Origin: Corylus avellana
Lineage: Eukaryota > Streptophyta > Magnoliopsida > Fagales > Betulaceae
Reading direction: 5' to 3'
Assembly: GCF_901000735.1 (NCBI RefSeq)
Contig: NC_081547.1
Span: 17,980,838 to 18,044,837 of the forward strand
Length of the DNA: 64,000 nt
In this document: positions 32,110-42,923 of the stretch, piece after piece
How the letters are laid out: each line of letters opens with the position of its first letter
How positions within the stretch are numbered: position 1 is the stretch's first letter
Translations under genes and position numbers: made by a program
The notes under the pieces: model-generated
Seen by the model: the letters and a program-made list of their open reading frames with translations, nothing else
Told to the model about the DNA's origin: nothing
Databases searched by the model: none

Positions 32110-34371
32110 ATGCAAGGTCATCGATCTCAAGATTCAACTGTCATTCCACTTGATCTCGAAATTGAGCCGACATTTCGACTAAGACTTAGAGACAAAGAAG
32201 AAGAGGAAGAAATTTAGAACACAACTGAAGATTTGCAAGAGAACCCACCAATAGTGCCAAGACCACTAGAGGCAAATTCACCACCGGTGAGGAGACCGAT
32301 GAAGCAGGCGTTCGTCCTAACGAACCTCAACCAGCCATCATGCACAGCATATCAACCGGAGGTGGAAGCCAACTATTATATTTCTTCTCAAATCCTCAAT
32401 GCATTGACTCACTTCAGGGGCATAGCTACTAAGGATCCTAACTTGCATCTTAAGGAGTTCGTTGATCTATGCAAGCTACAGCACATCCAAGGCCTAACTC
32501 CAGAGTGACTCAGGTTAGTCCTCTTTCCCTTCTCTCTAAAAGATAATGCTAAACTGTGGTATAATTCTTTCCCTGCAGATTCCATCCATACTTGGGAAGA
32601 ATTAGCCACCAAGTTTCTAAAGAAGTTTTTGCCAGCTCAAAAGACAAGACAGCTTAAAAGGGAACTTCAAATGTTCCAACAAAGAGATGGAGATCTTTTC
32701 TTTGAAGCATGGGACCACTTCGATTCACTACTTCACAAATGCCCACATCAAAACATCCCTCAAGATGATCAGGAACAAATTTTCTTTGAAGGCTTAGATG
32801 ATACTAACAAAGGGATGGTTGACTCAACTTGTGGAGGAGAACTCATGGAAAAGAGCAGTGAGGAAGCAATGGGGCTTTTTGAAATGCTAAGTGAGCATTC
32901 CCAACAATTTTGCTCTAGAGGGAGGCGAGGAGTAAAAAGTAAAGGCATGTATGATGTAAACCTCAAAGGTGGATCTCAATATCTGATGGCTACTATGGAA
33001 AGGAAGCTAGATATGATTGTCAAAGCCATGACTGCTCAGAAAATCTCACCTCTCCAACAGGACACACAAGTCCAGGTATGTGCTATATGTTCCCATTTAA
33101 ATCACACTACTCAGACATGTCCGTTATCTCCATTTGTAGATCAAGAAGAAGTGGATTATGAGGGACAAAATAATTTCCTCCATAAGAACAATCCGTACTC
33201 CAACACCTACAATCCAGGGTGGCGCAACCATCCCAATTTCTCATGGAGAAACAATCAAGGACAGGAGAAAGGTCCCCAACAAGCTAGCCAACCAACTCAA
33301 GAGTCAAAGTTGAACCAACTAGAGAGTATGATACACACCCTGGTGACTTCACAACAGCAATTTATGACTGATCAAAAACAAATCAATACAAGGGCCGATC
33401 AAGCGTTCCAAAGAATCGATCAAGCCATCCAAAGACCAGAAGTGCAAAAGGGGCAAATGGCAAAGGAGTTGAGTGAAAGAAAGCAGGGAGAATTTCCAGC
33501 CCAAACAATACCCAATCCAGGGGGTCACCAGCAGTTGAAAGCAGTCACAGTTCTTAGAAATGGCAAGGTCATAGGAACTGAAGAGCCATCTCAAGCATAT
33601 CTAGATGAAGCATCAACTTCCAAGGTAAACAAAATGGAGAAGGTGAATGCACAACCCTTCCCTCAAAGGTTAGTCAAACCCAAGAAAGAAAAACAACTTA
33701 TGGATATCTTTGAGACCTTGCGGAAAGTAGAAATCAACATTCCTTTATTAGATGCAATTAAACAAATTCTTTCATATGCTAAATTTTTAAAGGATTGTTG
33801 CACTAACAAAAAGAAGTTTCAGGAGCATGAGACTGTGGCCTTAACAGAGGAGGTAAGTGCAATTTTGCTAAGAAAGTTACCACCAAAGCTAACAAATCCG
33901 GGTAGTTTTACCATTCCTTGCAAGATAGGAGGCCATCTTTTTGATCATGCATTGCTGGATCTGGGTGCAGGGGTTAATTTGCTGCCTTACACTGTAAATG
34001 GAAAGCTAGGTTTGGGGGAGCTTCAACCAACCTCTGTCACCTTGCAATTGGCAGACAGAAGCATCCAAAGACCAAGAGGTATACTTGAGGATGTGTTGGT
34101 AAAGGTAGGTACATTTATTTTACCTGCTGATTTCATTGTGTTGGATGTGGAAGAATCTCCTATGCCATCACCCTTGCCTATCATCTTAAAGACCCCTTAT
34201 GAGAATTGGTGATACTACAATAGGTGTGAAAAAGGGTACTGTGAGTATGAAGGTGAATGGTGAGACAATAGAATTCAAAATATTTGATGCAATGAAATTA
34301 TCTCGTGATGATTTAGAGCGTCTTGATGTTTGTATAATCCAAAGTGTTAGTGAGCTAGTTTTGTAAGACCC
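32110..34371 (+). pseudogene. element E gag-protease
   Basis: The start is MQGHRSQ at 32110. A TAG follows at about 32215 and a TGA at about 32506. From 32629 a frame of 527 codons is open. Visible parts: capsid-like region (QMFQQRDGDLFFEAWDHF), zinc knuckle CAICSHLNHTTQTC with complete CX2CX4HX4C spacing, the YNPGWRNHPNFSW motif, a Gln-rich linker, a conserved PQRLVKPKKEKQLMDIFETL segment, and protease with ALLDLGAGVNLLP. A two-base loss at about 34190 relative to F (ttaggaag against ttaaag) ends the frame at 34212. Coding similarity continues to the TAA at about 34364. Confidence 0.88.
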
Positions 34372-34731
34372 GCATAAAGATCCAGTGAAGACCCCCATCA
34401 TTCATAAGTTCACAAGGCAGGACATTGGTCAAGTCTATGAAAATGTTACTGAGGACATCAGTGGAGTAGAGCACCCCCTTGAACCATTCCACCATATCCA
34501 AATGCTAAGAGAAAGCTGCAGTTGCATAAACGGGATGAATTGAGGTATGAAGAAAATGAAGACTCCAAGTTCCACAAGAAAAGACCCAAGGCTTATCTTC
34601 ACAGAAAACGTGTCAAGAAGGAGTTTTATGTGGGACTGAAATTGTTGACCTATAAAGAAAGTCCTATCCCTGCACCACCAAGGGCACTTGAGCCACATTC
34701 CGTGGAGTTCAAGTGCAACTCTCCGCATTAG
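34372..34731 (+). pseudogene. integrase C-terminal remnant fused after protease (E)
   Basis: Protease is followed directly, with RT, RNase H and integrase core missing, by a stretch matching the integrase C-terminal region of A: E-L-R-Y-E...K-R-P-K-A...K-K-E-F-Y-V-G...K-L-L-T-Y (34522-34640). It then diverges and ends at 34731. Copies F and G have the same junction, so the deletion predates them. Confidence 0.75.
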
Positions 34732-34820
34732 TAGCACTATTGCTACAAGTAGAAGCGTTTGGGAAGTCCAGGAGCTGAAGCATATCTACTTAGAACAGTG
34801 GTTCTGAGGCCACTAAAGAC

Positions 34821-34822
34821 GG
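34821..34822 (+). other. intron-loss junction in E
   Basis: The sequence ccactaaagacg joins ggacaagtgtgcttcg here. In G the first phrase is followed by GTATAG and the second is preceded by TTTTGCAG, 2018 bp away. The E join is exactly what GT-AG splicing would give. Confidence 0.75.
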
Positions 34823-36142
34823 GACAAGTGTGCTTCGATTCAAGTTTTGGGGTATGCTATGAGCCATGCTTTCCATGACAATGACGTCCATCTCTCGGGT
34901 ACATTCTTTCAGTAATTTAGACACATTGGGGACAATGTGTCATTTAAGTTTGGGGGTATGGAAACTCATGTTGTTTACACACACTTTGTCCCAATTTTAT
35001 GTTAATTGTTTTGTTTGTTTGTTTATTTTTTTTAAAAAAAAATTATGCATGTTCATGTTTACCTTAAAAATTTGGTTAATGTGAAAGAATTGTAGCTTGA
35101 ATTCATCAGTGAGCTTAAAATTTTGAACACATTATTTGATGAGAGAATTTGTTAGTTTGATTACTTGCTTAGGACAATTGAAAAGTCACATGTTTGATCT
35201 AATTACGCAAGCCCATTAGCACATAATTTGTGTGGTATGACATAAAGGCTGATTTGTGTGTTTCTCTATCTTGGATGAAACTGGATGATTTATTAGATGG
35301 ACGCTTTGGCATATATATATGTGATGAAAAAAAGAAATAAATAAATAAATATATGATAAATGATCATTGATAAGCTTTTCATTGAGTAATTGGACCTCTT
35401 GCCTCAAAAGCATTGAGTGTTAATGTCAAAAGGTGAAATTTTTTGATTTGATTGATGTCATAGTTAGTTTGGTTTCGTAGCCTTTTTGACTCGAGTTAGT
35501 AGGTCCTTAGGGGTGTCTCTACACCTAATGCCCTAAAACCATCTGCTTTGGGAGTCATTGACTTAAGACTCGTTACATGGGTCAATTAGAAAGCTTAAGG
35601 GAACCAAATATTGCACAACCTGACCAAAAAAAAAAAAAAAAAAAAAGAAAAAAAGAAAAAAAAGAAGAAATATCCCATTGTTGTTTATTCTAATAGGGAT
35701 TCCAGTAAACTTTGAGATATGGAGACATTGCACATTGAAAATACTTGGAAGCCTCATAATTTTGCGATAGTTCACTCTACATTGTTTCAAACTTGTGATG
35801 TTTTGGCATGTCTTTTGTAAGTAATTGAACTTTGAGATTCCAATTCAGTGTGAAGATGGAGTTCCTCTTTTTAAGCTTGCTAATGAGTGAAAATCATGAT
35901 CCTGAAGTGATACTTTAATTTTTTGGAATAACATGAACTGTGTATGATGTTTGTGGGTAACAACCCTCATGAGACTTCACTCGTCCTCTAGGGAATTCCT
36001 AGGGCTTGAAAACGCTTGTTGCATACGCTAAATGCAATCGTACATCCCACAAAAGATGGATTTATCTTTTTGTTTTCTGTTTTTCCATTTAGTCTTTATT
36101 TTTGTATTCCTAAGGGACTAGCAATATGTAAGTTTGGGGGTG
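34822..36142 (+). other. element E 3' non-coding region
   Basis: It holds the first purine tract (34841-34854), a 9-bp hairpin with GGGA loop (34920-34941), the second purine tract (34945-34960), a poly-A run (35622-35645), AT-rich conserved blocks and the terminal tract (36128-36142). No coding frame is supported. Confidence 0.75.
34920..34941 (+). promoter_or_regulatory. GGGA-loop hairpin before the second purine tract (E)
   Basis: GACACATTG and CAATGTGTC form nine perfect pairs around GGGA. The purine tract AAGTTTGGGGGTATG starts four bases later. Confidence 0.85.
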
Positions 36143-36390
36143 TGTTAAATGCTAAAATATTCATATTTTTAGCTCTTAACTCACATGTTTTAATCCTTTA
36201 GTTTTAGTTAATTTATGTCATTTAAGCTCTTTTATGTGTTTTCCTTGATTTTGTAGGATATTGGAAGAAAAAGAAGCAATCTCAGAAGTTTTGGACTTAA
36301 AAGAACTATTTTGGGAAATTGGAGGCTCTGGTAGTGCGATCGATTGCAGGGGAGCTGCGATCGAGCGCACTGCAGGTGAAGACCACAACA
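36143..36390 (+). repeat. LTR fragment between E and F (248 bp)
   Basis: It begins TGTTAAATGC after a purine tract and matches the E LTR up to the phrase gaccacaaca in U3. The rest of the LTR and most of the primer site are deleted. The short word acaaca occurs at both deletion ends, which suggests microhomology. Confidence 0.85.
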
Positions 36391-36671
36391 CCGCCGGGGA
36401 TTCCAGCAAATTTTGTTTAAATTTTTTTTCCATTAGTTGTGTTATTTTAATTCTCAATTTTAAATTTTGTTTTTATCAAAAACCAAAAATATTTTCCGTT
36501 TTTCTTAACTTTTTATGTTTTCTATTTCAGGTTTACGGACTAGCAATTTGTTACTGCAATCGAGCGTCAGCCGTGTGCGATCGAGCGCACTTATTTACGA
36601 TCGAGCGCAGTTCCAGGCAGCATCCGGACCAGCAACACAGAAGCTACTTTGATTGAAGTGGCAATTCAATT
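36391..36671 (+). other. element F leader with primer-site remnant
   Basis: CCGCCGGGGA (36391-36400) is what remains of the primer site. The leader then follows that of E, with GATCGAGCGC words at 36558-36611. Confidence 0.75.
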
Positions 36672-38986
36672 GAATCAAGGTCGTCGATCTCATGATTCAA
36701 CCGTCATTCCACTCGATCCCAAAATTGAGTGGACAATTCAGCCAAGACCTAGGGACAAAGAAGAAGAGGAAGAAATTGAGAACACAATGCAAGATTTGCA
36801 AAAGAACCCACCAATAGTGCCAAGACCACTAGAGGCAAGTCCACCACTGGTGCAGAGACCGATGAAGCAGGTGTTCATCCCAACGAACCTCAACTAGCCG
36901 TCATGCAAAGCATATCAGCTGGAGGTGGAAGGCAACTATTATATTTCTCCTCAAATCCTCAATGCATTGACTCACTTCAGGGGCACAGCTATTGAGGATA
37001 GTAACTTGCATCTTAAGGAGTTCTTTGATCTATACAAGCAGCAGGACATCCAAGGCCTAACTCCAGAGAGACTCAGGTTAGTCCTCTTTCCCTTCTCTTT
37101 GAAAGATAATGCTAAACTGTGGTATAATTCTTTGCCAGCAGATTCCATCCATACTTGGGAAGAATTAGCCACCAAGTTTCTGAAGAAGTTTTTTCCAGCT
37201 CAAAAGACAAGACAGCTTAAAAGGGAACTTCAAATGTTCCAACAAAGAGATGGAGATCTTTTCTTTGAAGCATGGGACCACTTTGATTCACTGCTTCTCA
37301 AATGCCCACATCACAACATCCCTCAAGATGACCAGGTACAAATTTTCTGTTAAGGCTTAGATGATACTAACAAAGGGATGGTTGGCTCAGCTTGTGGAGG
37401 AGCACTCATGGAAAAGAGCAGTGAGGAAGCAATGGATCTTTTTGAAATGCTAAGTCAGCATTCCCAACAATTCTGCTCTAAAGGGAGGCGAGGAGTAAAA
37501 AGTAAAGGCATGTATGAAGTAAACCTCAATGGTGGATGTCCAAATCAGATGACTGCTGTGGAAAGGAAGCTAGATATGATTGTCAAAGCCATGACTGCTC
37601 AGAAAATCTCACCTCTTCAACATGACACACAAAGTCCAGGCATGTGCTATATGTTCCCATTTAGATCACACTACTGAGACATGTCCGTTATCTCCATTTG
37701 CAGATCAAGAAGAAGTGAATTATATGGGACAAAACAATTTCCCCCATAAGAACAATCCGGACTCCAAAACCTACAATCCAGGGTGGCACAACCATCCCAA
37801 TTTCTCATGGAGTAACAATCAAGGACAGGAGAAGGGTCCCCAACAAGCTAGCCAACCAACTCAAGAGTCAAAGTTGAACCAACTGGAGAGTATGATAGAC
37901 ACCCTGGTGACTTCACAATAGCAATTTATGATTGATCAAAAACAAATCAATACAAGGGCCGATCAAGCGTTCCAAAGAACCGATCAAGCCATCCAAAGAC
38001 TGGAAGTGCAAATGGGGCAAATGGCAAAGGAGCTAAGTGAAAGAAAGCCGGTTGAATTTCTAGCCCATACAATACCCAATCCAGGGGGTCACCAGCAGTT
38101 GAAAGCAGTCACAGTTCTGAGAAATGGCAAGGTCATAGGAACTGAAGAGCCATCTCAAGCATCTCTAAATGAAGCATCAACTTCCCAAGTAAACAAAACG
38201 AAGAAGGTGAATGCACAACCCTTCCCTCAAAGGTTAGTCAAACCCAAGAAAGAAAAACAACTCATGGATATCTTTGAGACCTTGCGGAAAGTAGAAATCA
38301 ACATTCCTTTATTAGATGCAATTAAACAAATTCTTTCATATGCTAAATTTTTAAAGGATTGTTGCACTAACAAAAGGAAGTTTCAGGAGCATGAGACTGT
38401 GGCCTTAACAGAGGAGGTAAGTGCAATTTTGCTAAGAAAGTTACCACCAAAGCTAACAAATCCGGGTAGTTTTACCATTCCTTGCAAGATAGGAGGCCAT
38501 CTTTTTGATCATGCATTGCTGGATCTGGGTGCAGGGGTTAATTTGCTGCCTTACACTGTAAATGGAAAGCTAGGTTTGGGGGAGCTTCAACCCACCTCTG
38601 TCACCTTGCAATTGGCAGACAGAAGCATCCAAAGACCAAGAGGTATACTTGAGGATGTGTTGGTAAAGGTAGGTACATTTATTTTACCTGCTGATTTCAT
38701 TGTGTTGGATGTGGAAGAATCTCCTATGCCATCACCCTTGCCTATCATCTTAGGAAGACCCCTTATGAGAACTGCTAATACTACAATGGGTGTGAAAAAG
38801 GGTATTGTTAGTATGAAGGTGAATGGTGAGACAATAGTATTCAAAATATTTGATGCAATGAAATTACCTCATGATGATTTAGAGTGTCTTGATGTTTGTA
38901 TGATCCAAAGTGTTAGTGAGCCAGTTTTGCAAGACCCACATAAAGATCTAGTGAAGACCCCCCTCACTCATAAGTTCACAAGGTAG
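36672..38986 (+). pseudogene. element F gag-protease
   Basis: Colinear with E. The start codon is lost: the position of ATG in E reads AAT in F. Stops occur at about 36895, 37351 and 37918, and a frameshift lies near 37640, just before the zinc knuckle (CAICSHLDHTTETC). From 37928 the frame is open for 352 codons through the linker and a complete protease (ALLDLGAGVNLLP, then PIILGRPLMRTA), ending at a TAG at 38984. The protease is better preserved than in E. Confidence 0.88.
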
Positions 38987-39406
38987 GACATTGGGCCAGT
39001 CCATGAAAATGTTATTGAGGACATTAGTGGAGTAGAGCACCCCCTTGAAACCTTTCCACCATATCCAAATGCTAAGCGAAAGCAGTAGCTGCATGAACGA
39101 GACGAATTGAGGTATGAAGCAAATGAAGACTCGAAGCTCCACAAGAAAAGACCCAAGGCTTATCATCATAGAAAGTGTGTCAAGAAGGAGTTTTATGTGG
39201 TACTGAAATTGTTGACCTATAAAGAAAGTCCTGTCCCTGCACCACCAAGGGCACTTAAGCCACATTTTGTGCAGTTCGAGTGCAACTCTCCGCACTAGTA
39301 GCACTATTGCTACAAGGAAAAGCGTTTGAACAGTCCAGGAGCTCAAGCACATCTACTTAGAACAGTGGTACTGAGGAAACTGAAGACGGAACAAGTGTGC
39401 TTCAAT
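38987..39406 (+). pseudogene. integrase C-terminal remnant (F) and start of 3' region
   Basis: It shows the same fusion as E, with E-A-N-E-D-S-K-L-H-K-K-R-P-K and K-K-E-F-Y-V at 39107-39200, ending at 39298. The intron-free join lies at 39388/39389. The 100-N gap cuts the rest of the element. Confidence 0.75.
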
Positions 39407-39506
39407 NNNNNNNNNNNNNNNNNNNNNNNNNNNNNNNNNNNNNNNNNNNNNNNNNNNNNNNNNNNNNNNNNNNNNNNNNNNNNNNNNNNNNNNNNNNNNN
39501 NNNNNN
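39407..39506. other. assembly gap (100 N)
   Basis: Exactly 100 N, placed between the F 3' region and an unrelated repeat-rich segment. The missing part should include the F 3' region and LTR. Confidence 0.95.
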
Positions 39507-39787
39507 CTCTTCTCCAAGGAACAGACTTAGGCATCAGAGTTTCCATGACATAGGCGTCAGCGGATTCTTTGATGCTCTTACTATTTTCTAGCCATTAGGG
39601 AGCATCACAAGAACATTCCGAATCTATCACGCGCACACCTCGATGAACATGTAGCTCATGCCATACGCAAAATAGTTAGACAGAAAATTGCTCTAATTGT
39701 TTGGCTGACTTAAGCATCAGAGTGTCCCCGGTCTAAAGACCGCCGGACCATTGATGCCTTTACTTTTACAAGAAGCAGGATTTAGGG
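39507..39787 (+). other. possible Tat-like LTR end and flank
   Basis: It contains two related phrases, acttaggcatcagagt (39527) and acttaagcatcagagtgt (39707), with a small GGTC hairpin after the second (gtctaaagac). Such wording resembles ends of Tat/Ogre-type Ty3/gypsy LTRs. This is a recollection of the style of those ends and not a match I can prove. Confidence 0.35.
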
Positions 39788-40016
39788 AGAAAACCCTATG
39801 GAAAAACAAGACTATAGGGAGAGAACCCTAAGGAAAAACAGGGAGAAAACCATAAGGAAAAAAAGGCTATAAGGAGAAAACCCTAAGGAAAAACCAAGGA
39901 GAAAACCCTAAGGAAAAACATGGCTATATGGAGAAAACCCTAATGAAAAACTAGGGAGAAAAACCTGAGGAAAAACAAGGTTATAGTGAGAAAACCCTAC
40001 GCAAAAACAAGAAGTG
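39788..40016 (+). repeat. tandem repeat, about 27-bp units in pairs
   Basis: Eight or so units of the type ggagaaaaccctaaggaaaa alternate between a short form and one followed by a -ggctata tail, giving a higher-order period of about 55-60 bp. Confidence 0.85.
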
Positions 40017-40082
40017 CCAAGCCACCCTCGGAAATAGGAGGAAACCTCGAGCCATGCCATCCCAAGAAGGAAGGAAACACAG

Positions 40083-40394
40083 GTAAAAGTTTGAGCTTGG
40101 CTGTTTAGCTAAGCCCCGTAGGCAAGGTCGGGTTTAACTTTCGGTATACAGGTAAAGGTTTGAGTTTGGCTATTTTAGCTAAACCTGGTAGGCAGAATCG
40201 GGTTTAACTCTCGGTGCACACGTAAAGGCTTGAGCTTGACTGTTTAGCTAAGCCCTATAGGCAGGGTTGGGTTTGACTCTCTGTTCAAATGTAAAGGTTT
40301 GAGATTGGCTATTTTAACCAAGCCTGATAGGCAAGGCCGGGTTTGACTCCCATTTCACTGGTAAAAGGTTTGACCTTTGCTATTTTAACTAAGC
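40083..40394 (+). repeat. tandem repeat, about 70-bp unit, 4.5 copies
   Basis: Units start ggtaaaggtttgagcttgg and contain tttagctaagcc and cgggtttaactc. Units begin near 40083, 40151, 40222, 40291 and 40361. The last is cut where LTR I starts. Such arrays are frequent in 3' regions of Tat-lineage elements. Confidence 0.85.
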
Positions 40395-41687
40395 TTTTAA
40401 GTGCCAAAATATTCATATTTTAGCCCTTAAACTTATATGTGTTAATTCCTTAAGTGTTGTTAATTTATGCTGTTTTAGTTCTTTTATGTGTTTTCCATGC
40501 TTTTGTAGGCTTCGGAAAGGGAATGAAGTAAATCTGGAAGATTTGGGCTCAAAAAGAGAATTTAGGAAAAGTTGGAGTTCCTCATAGTGCGATCCAGCGT
40601 AGGGAACCTGCAATCGAGTGCACTACCAAAGAAGACAAGCAGTGAGTGCAGCCATGTGTGATCGTGCACACCAGAAAAGTCTGGATCGCAGATGTGCAAT
40701 CGAGCACACAGGGTTTGTGATTGAGCGCAATCGTGTGCTGGAGACACATTAGAGGGGGCCAGACTCCCTTTCCTTCCATATTAGGGTTTTTCAAGTCCCA
40801 CTCGTAATAGGACTAAACCCTATGAATTTTCTAGGTTTACTAGTGTGTCAAGGACTTCTAAAAGCCTATAAATAGACCTCTTAGCTTCTAGGAATAGGGT
40901 GTGGAGAAAGAGGCACAAGCTCTGGAAAGGACCAAGAGGAGTTTGAGTTTTTCTTCTCTTCCACCTTTTATTTTTGTTATGTAGTTTATATTTTAATTAT
41001 GGCTAGATTGAAGCCCTAGTCATGTCTATTTAGGATTTCAATATTGGCGCCTTTGCTTCAATTATATTTTGGTGTATTTAACTTGATTAATTCCTGCTAT
41101 CTTGTATTCCTCATATGTGTTTGGCTGATCAACATATGCATGTGTTATGGACTAGTTAATTAAATCAATTTGGATAACCGAGTCCTGGGTTTAATAAGAG
41201 CAACAAAAGAAATCCACACCGGGTTCTTAGGTTAATCAACATGGAAAGCCGGGAGTATACACCCATGCCCTAGGTTCTGTGTGTTTGTCAATTTCCATAG
41301 ATTTATGCTTTCTTAAAGAACAACGGAGTATACACCCATGCTAAATCCTTTAAGAAAGAAAAGAGTTAGAGTATACACCCATGTCTAACTCGTTGCTTAG
41401 GGAAATCTATAGCTTAAGGAGTATACACCCATGCCCTTAGGTTGGCAAACATTAAATATACCGGTATGATTGGCGCATTGGCATATTGTTATCTTAATTA
41501 GTCTAATTAGTGGTGGATATCAAAACCCTAATCCTTTTTTAGATTTAGTTTGTCTTTTATTTTATTTCTTTATTTAGTTTGTCATATCCCGTTGCGTAGT
41601 TGGCATATTGTTATCTTAATTAGTTTGATTAGTGGTGGATATCAAAACCCTAATCTTTTTTTAGTTTTAGTTTGTCTTTTTGTGGTG
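40395..41687 (+). repeat. LTR of element I, 3' end missing
   Basis: The start TTTTAAGTGCC probably derives from TGTTAAGTGCC. It has U3 palindrome-like words (40587-40735), a tataaatag TATA box (about 40868) and a complete four-hairpin array of the GTATAC type (41245-41450). A segment of about 84 bp (41477-41560) is duplicated at 41599-41684. The last 200 bp of the LTR and the primer site are deleted, and the leader follows at 41688. Confidence 0.85.
41245..41450 (+). promoter_or_regulatory. four-hairpin array with common loop (LTR I)
   Basis: All four loops read AGTATACACCCATG. The third stem is GAGTTAG/CTAACTC and the second is enclosed by CTTAAAG/CTTTAAG. Confidence 0.8.
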
Positions 41688-42923
41688 GGCATCCGGCATT
41701 CTGTTACTGCGATCGATCGGAGACCATGGGTGATCGAGCGCACGAACTTGTGATTGAGCGCAGTTCCAGAGGACTTCCGAACAGTAGTACTGAAGTTACT
41801 GTGACTACAAGGAAAAAATCTTCTTATGCAAGGTCGTCAATCTCAAGCCTCAACCATCTTTCCACTTGATCCAAAAATTGAGTGGACCATTCGAGAAGGG
41901 CATAGAGACAACTCCGACATAGAAGAAGAAGAAGAAGTTGAGGAAACAATGCAAGAGCTGCCAGAAAACCCGCCGCTAGTACGAAGGACCATAAAACAGT
42001 CTTTTATCACGAAAATCCTCAACCACCCATCATGCATAGGCTATCAACCGGTGGTAGAAGGCAATTACTACATATCCCCACAAATACTAAATGCCTTGAC
42101 TCACTTCAGAGGCACAACTATGGAGGATCCAAACTTGCACCTCAGGGAGTTTTTTGATCTCTGCAAGCTTCAACACATTCAAGGCCTAACTCCGAAGAGA
42201 CTCAGGTTAGACTTATTCCTTTTTTCCTTGAAATACAATGCTAAGCTGTGGTATAATTCCTTGCCTGCAGAATCCATTCATACTTGGAAAGAGTTGTCTA
42301 GTAAGTTCCTAAAGAAGTTCTTCCCAACTCAAAAGACAAGGCAGCTTAGAAGGGAGATTCAAATGTTCCAACAAAGAGATGGAGATCTGTTCTTTGAAGC
42401 ATGGGACCACTTCAATATGCTGCTTCTTAAGTGTCCACATCAAAACATGCCTTAAGATGATCAGGTACAAGCTTTTTATGAAGGTTTAAATGATATTAAC
42501 AAGGGTATTATTGATTCAGCTTGTGGAGGTGTGCTAATGGAAACGAGCAGTGAGGAAGCCATAGAGCTCTTTGAGACATTGAGTGAGCACTCTCAACAAT
42601 TCTCATCTAAAGGGAATTAATGCTGCTAGCGCATTCAATATTGATAGTTGTTCCATTTGTGCTAGTCCTTTGCACTTAGCACAGAATTGTCCATCTACGC
42701 AGGCTTTCGCTGAGTTTCCGATGGAACAAGTGAATGCGTTCAATGATTACAGGAAGCAAGCAAGTGGACCATACTCAGAGACCTACAATCCAGGGAGGTG
42801 GAACCACCTTAATTTCTAATGGAAGCAGAACCAGCCAATGAATCAGGGAGGAGCCCCTCATTGCTCAAACCAATACCCTCTTAGATTTCATCAACCAGTT
42901 TAGAATCATGGTCGCTCAGCACA
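41688..42923 (+). pseudogene. chimeric gag of element I
   Basis: The leader holds GATCGATC-like words (41707-41762), and gag starts at ATG 41826 (MQGRQSQ). The first part is family-1 gag (FFEAWDHF, QMFQQRDGD) with a stop at about 42453. At about 42615, after SEHSQQFSSKG, it switches to family-2 gag as found in K at 47430: the CSICASPLHLAQNC zinc knuckle and EQVNAFNDYRKQASGPYSE. It is cut at 42923 by the LTR of J. The two halves come from different element families. Confidence 0.8.

Larger units (their letters stand above)
30483..39406 (+). mobile_element. compound E/F: two head-to-tail non-autonomous Athila-like units
   Basis: Order: full LTR (30483-31813), primer site, gag-protease E, integrase remnant, 3' region, purine tract, LTR fragment (36143-36390), primer-site remnant, gag-protease F, integrase remnant, then an assembly gap. 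Both units lack RT, RNase H and integrase core, and both lack the intron-like segment of G. The LTR-internal-LTR-internal order points to unequal recombination between related copies followed by a deletion in the middle LTR. Confidence 0.82.

Noticed and set aside
35622..35645. Poly-A run as the tail of a SINE or LINE
   Set aside because: It lies inside the retroelement 3' region at a place where the other copies also have A- or T-rich runs, and no duplication flanks it.
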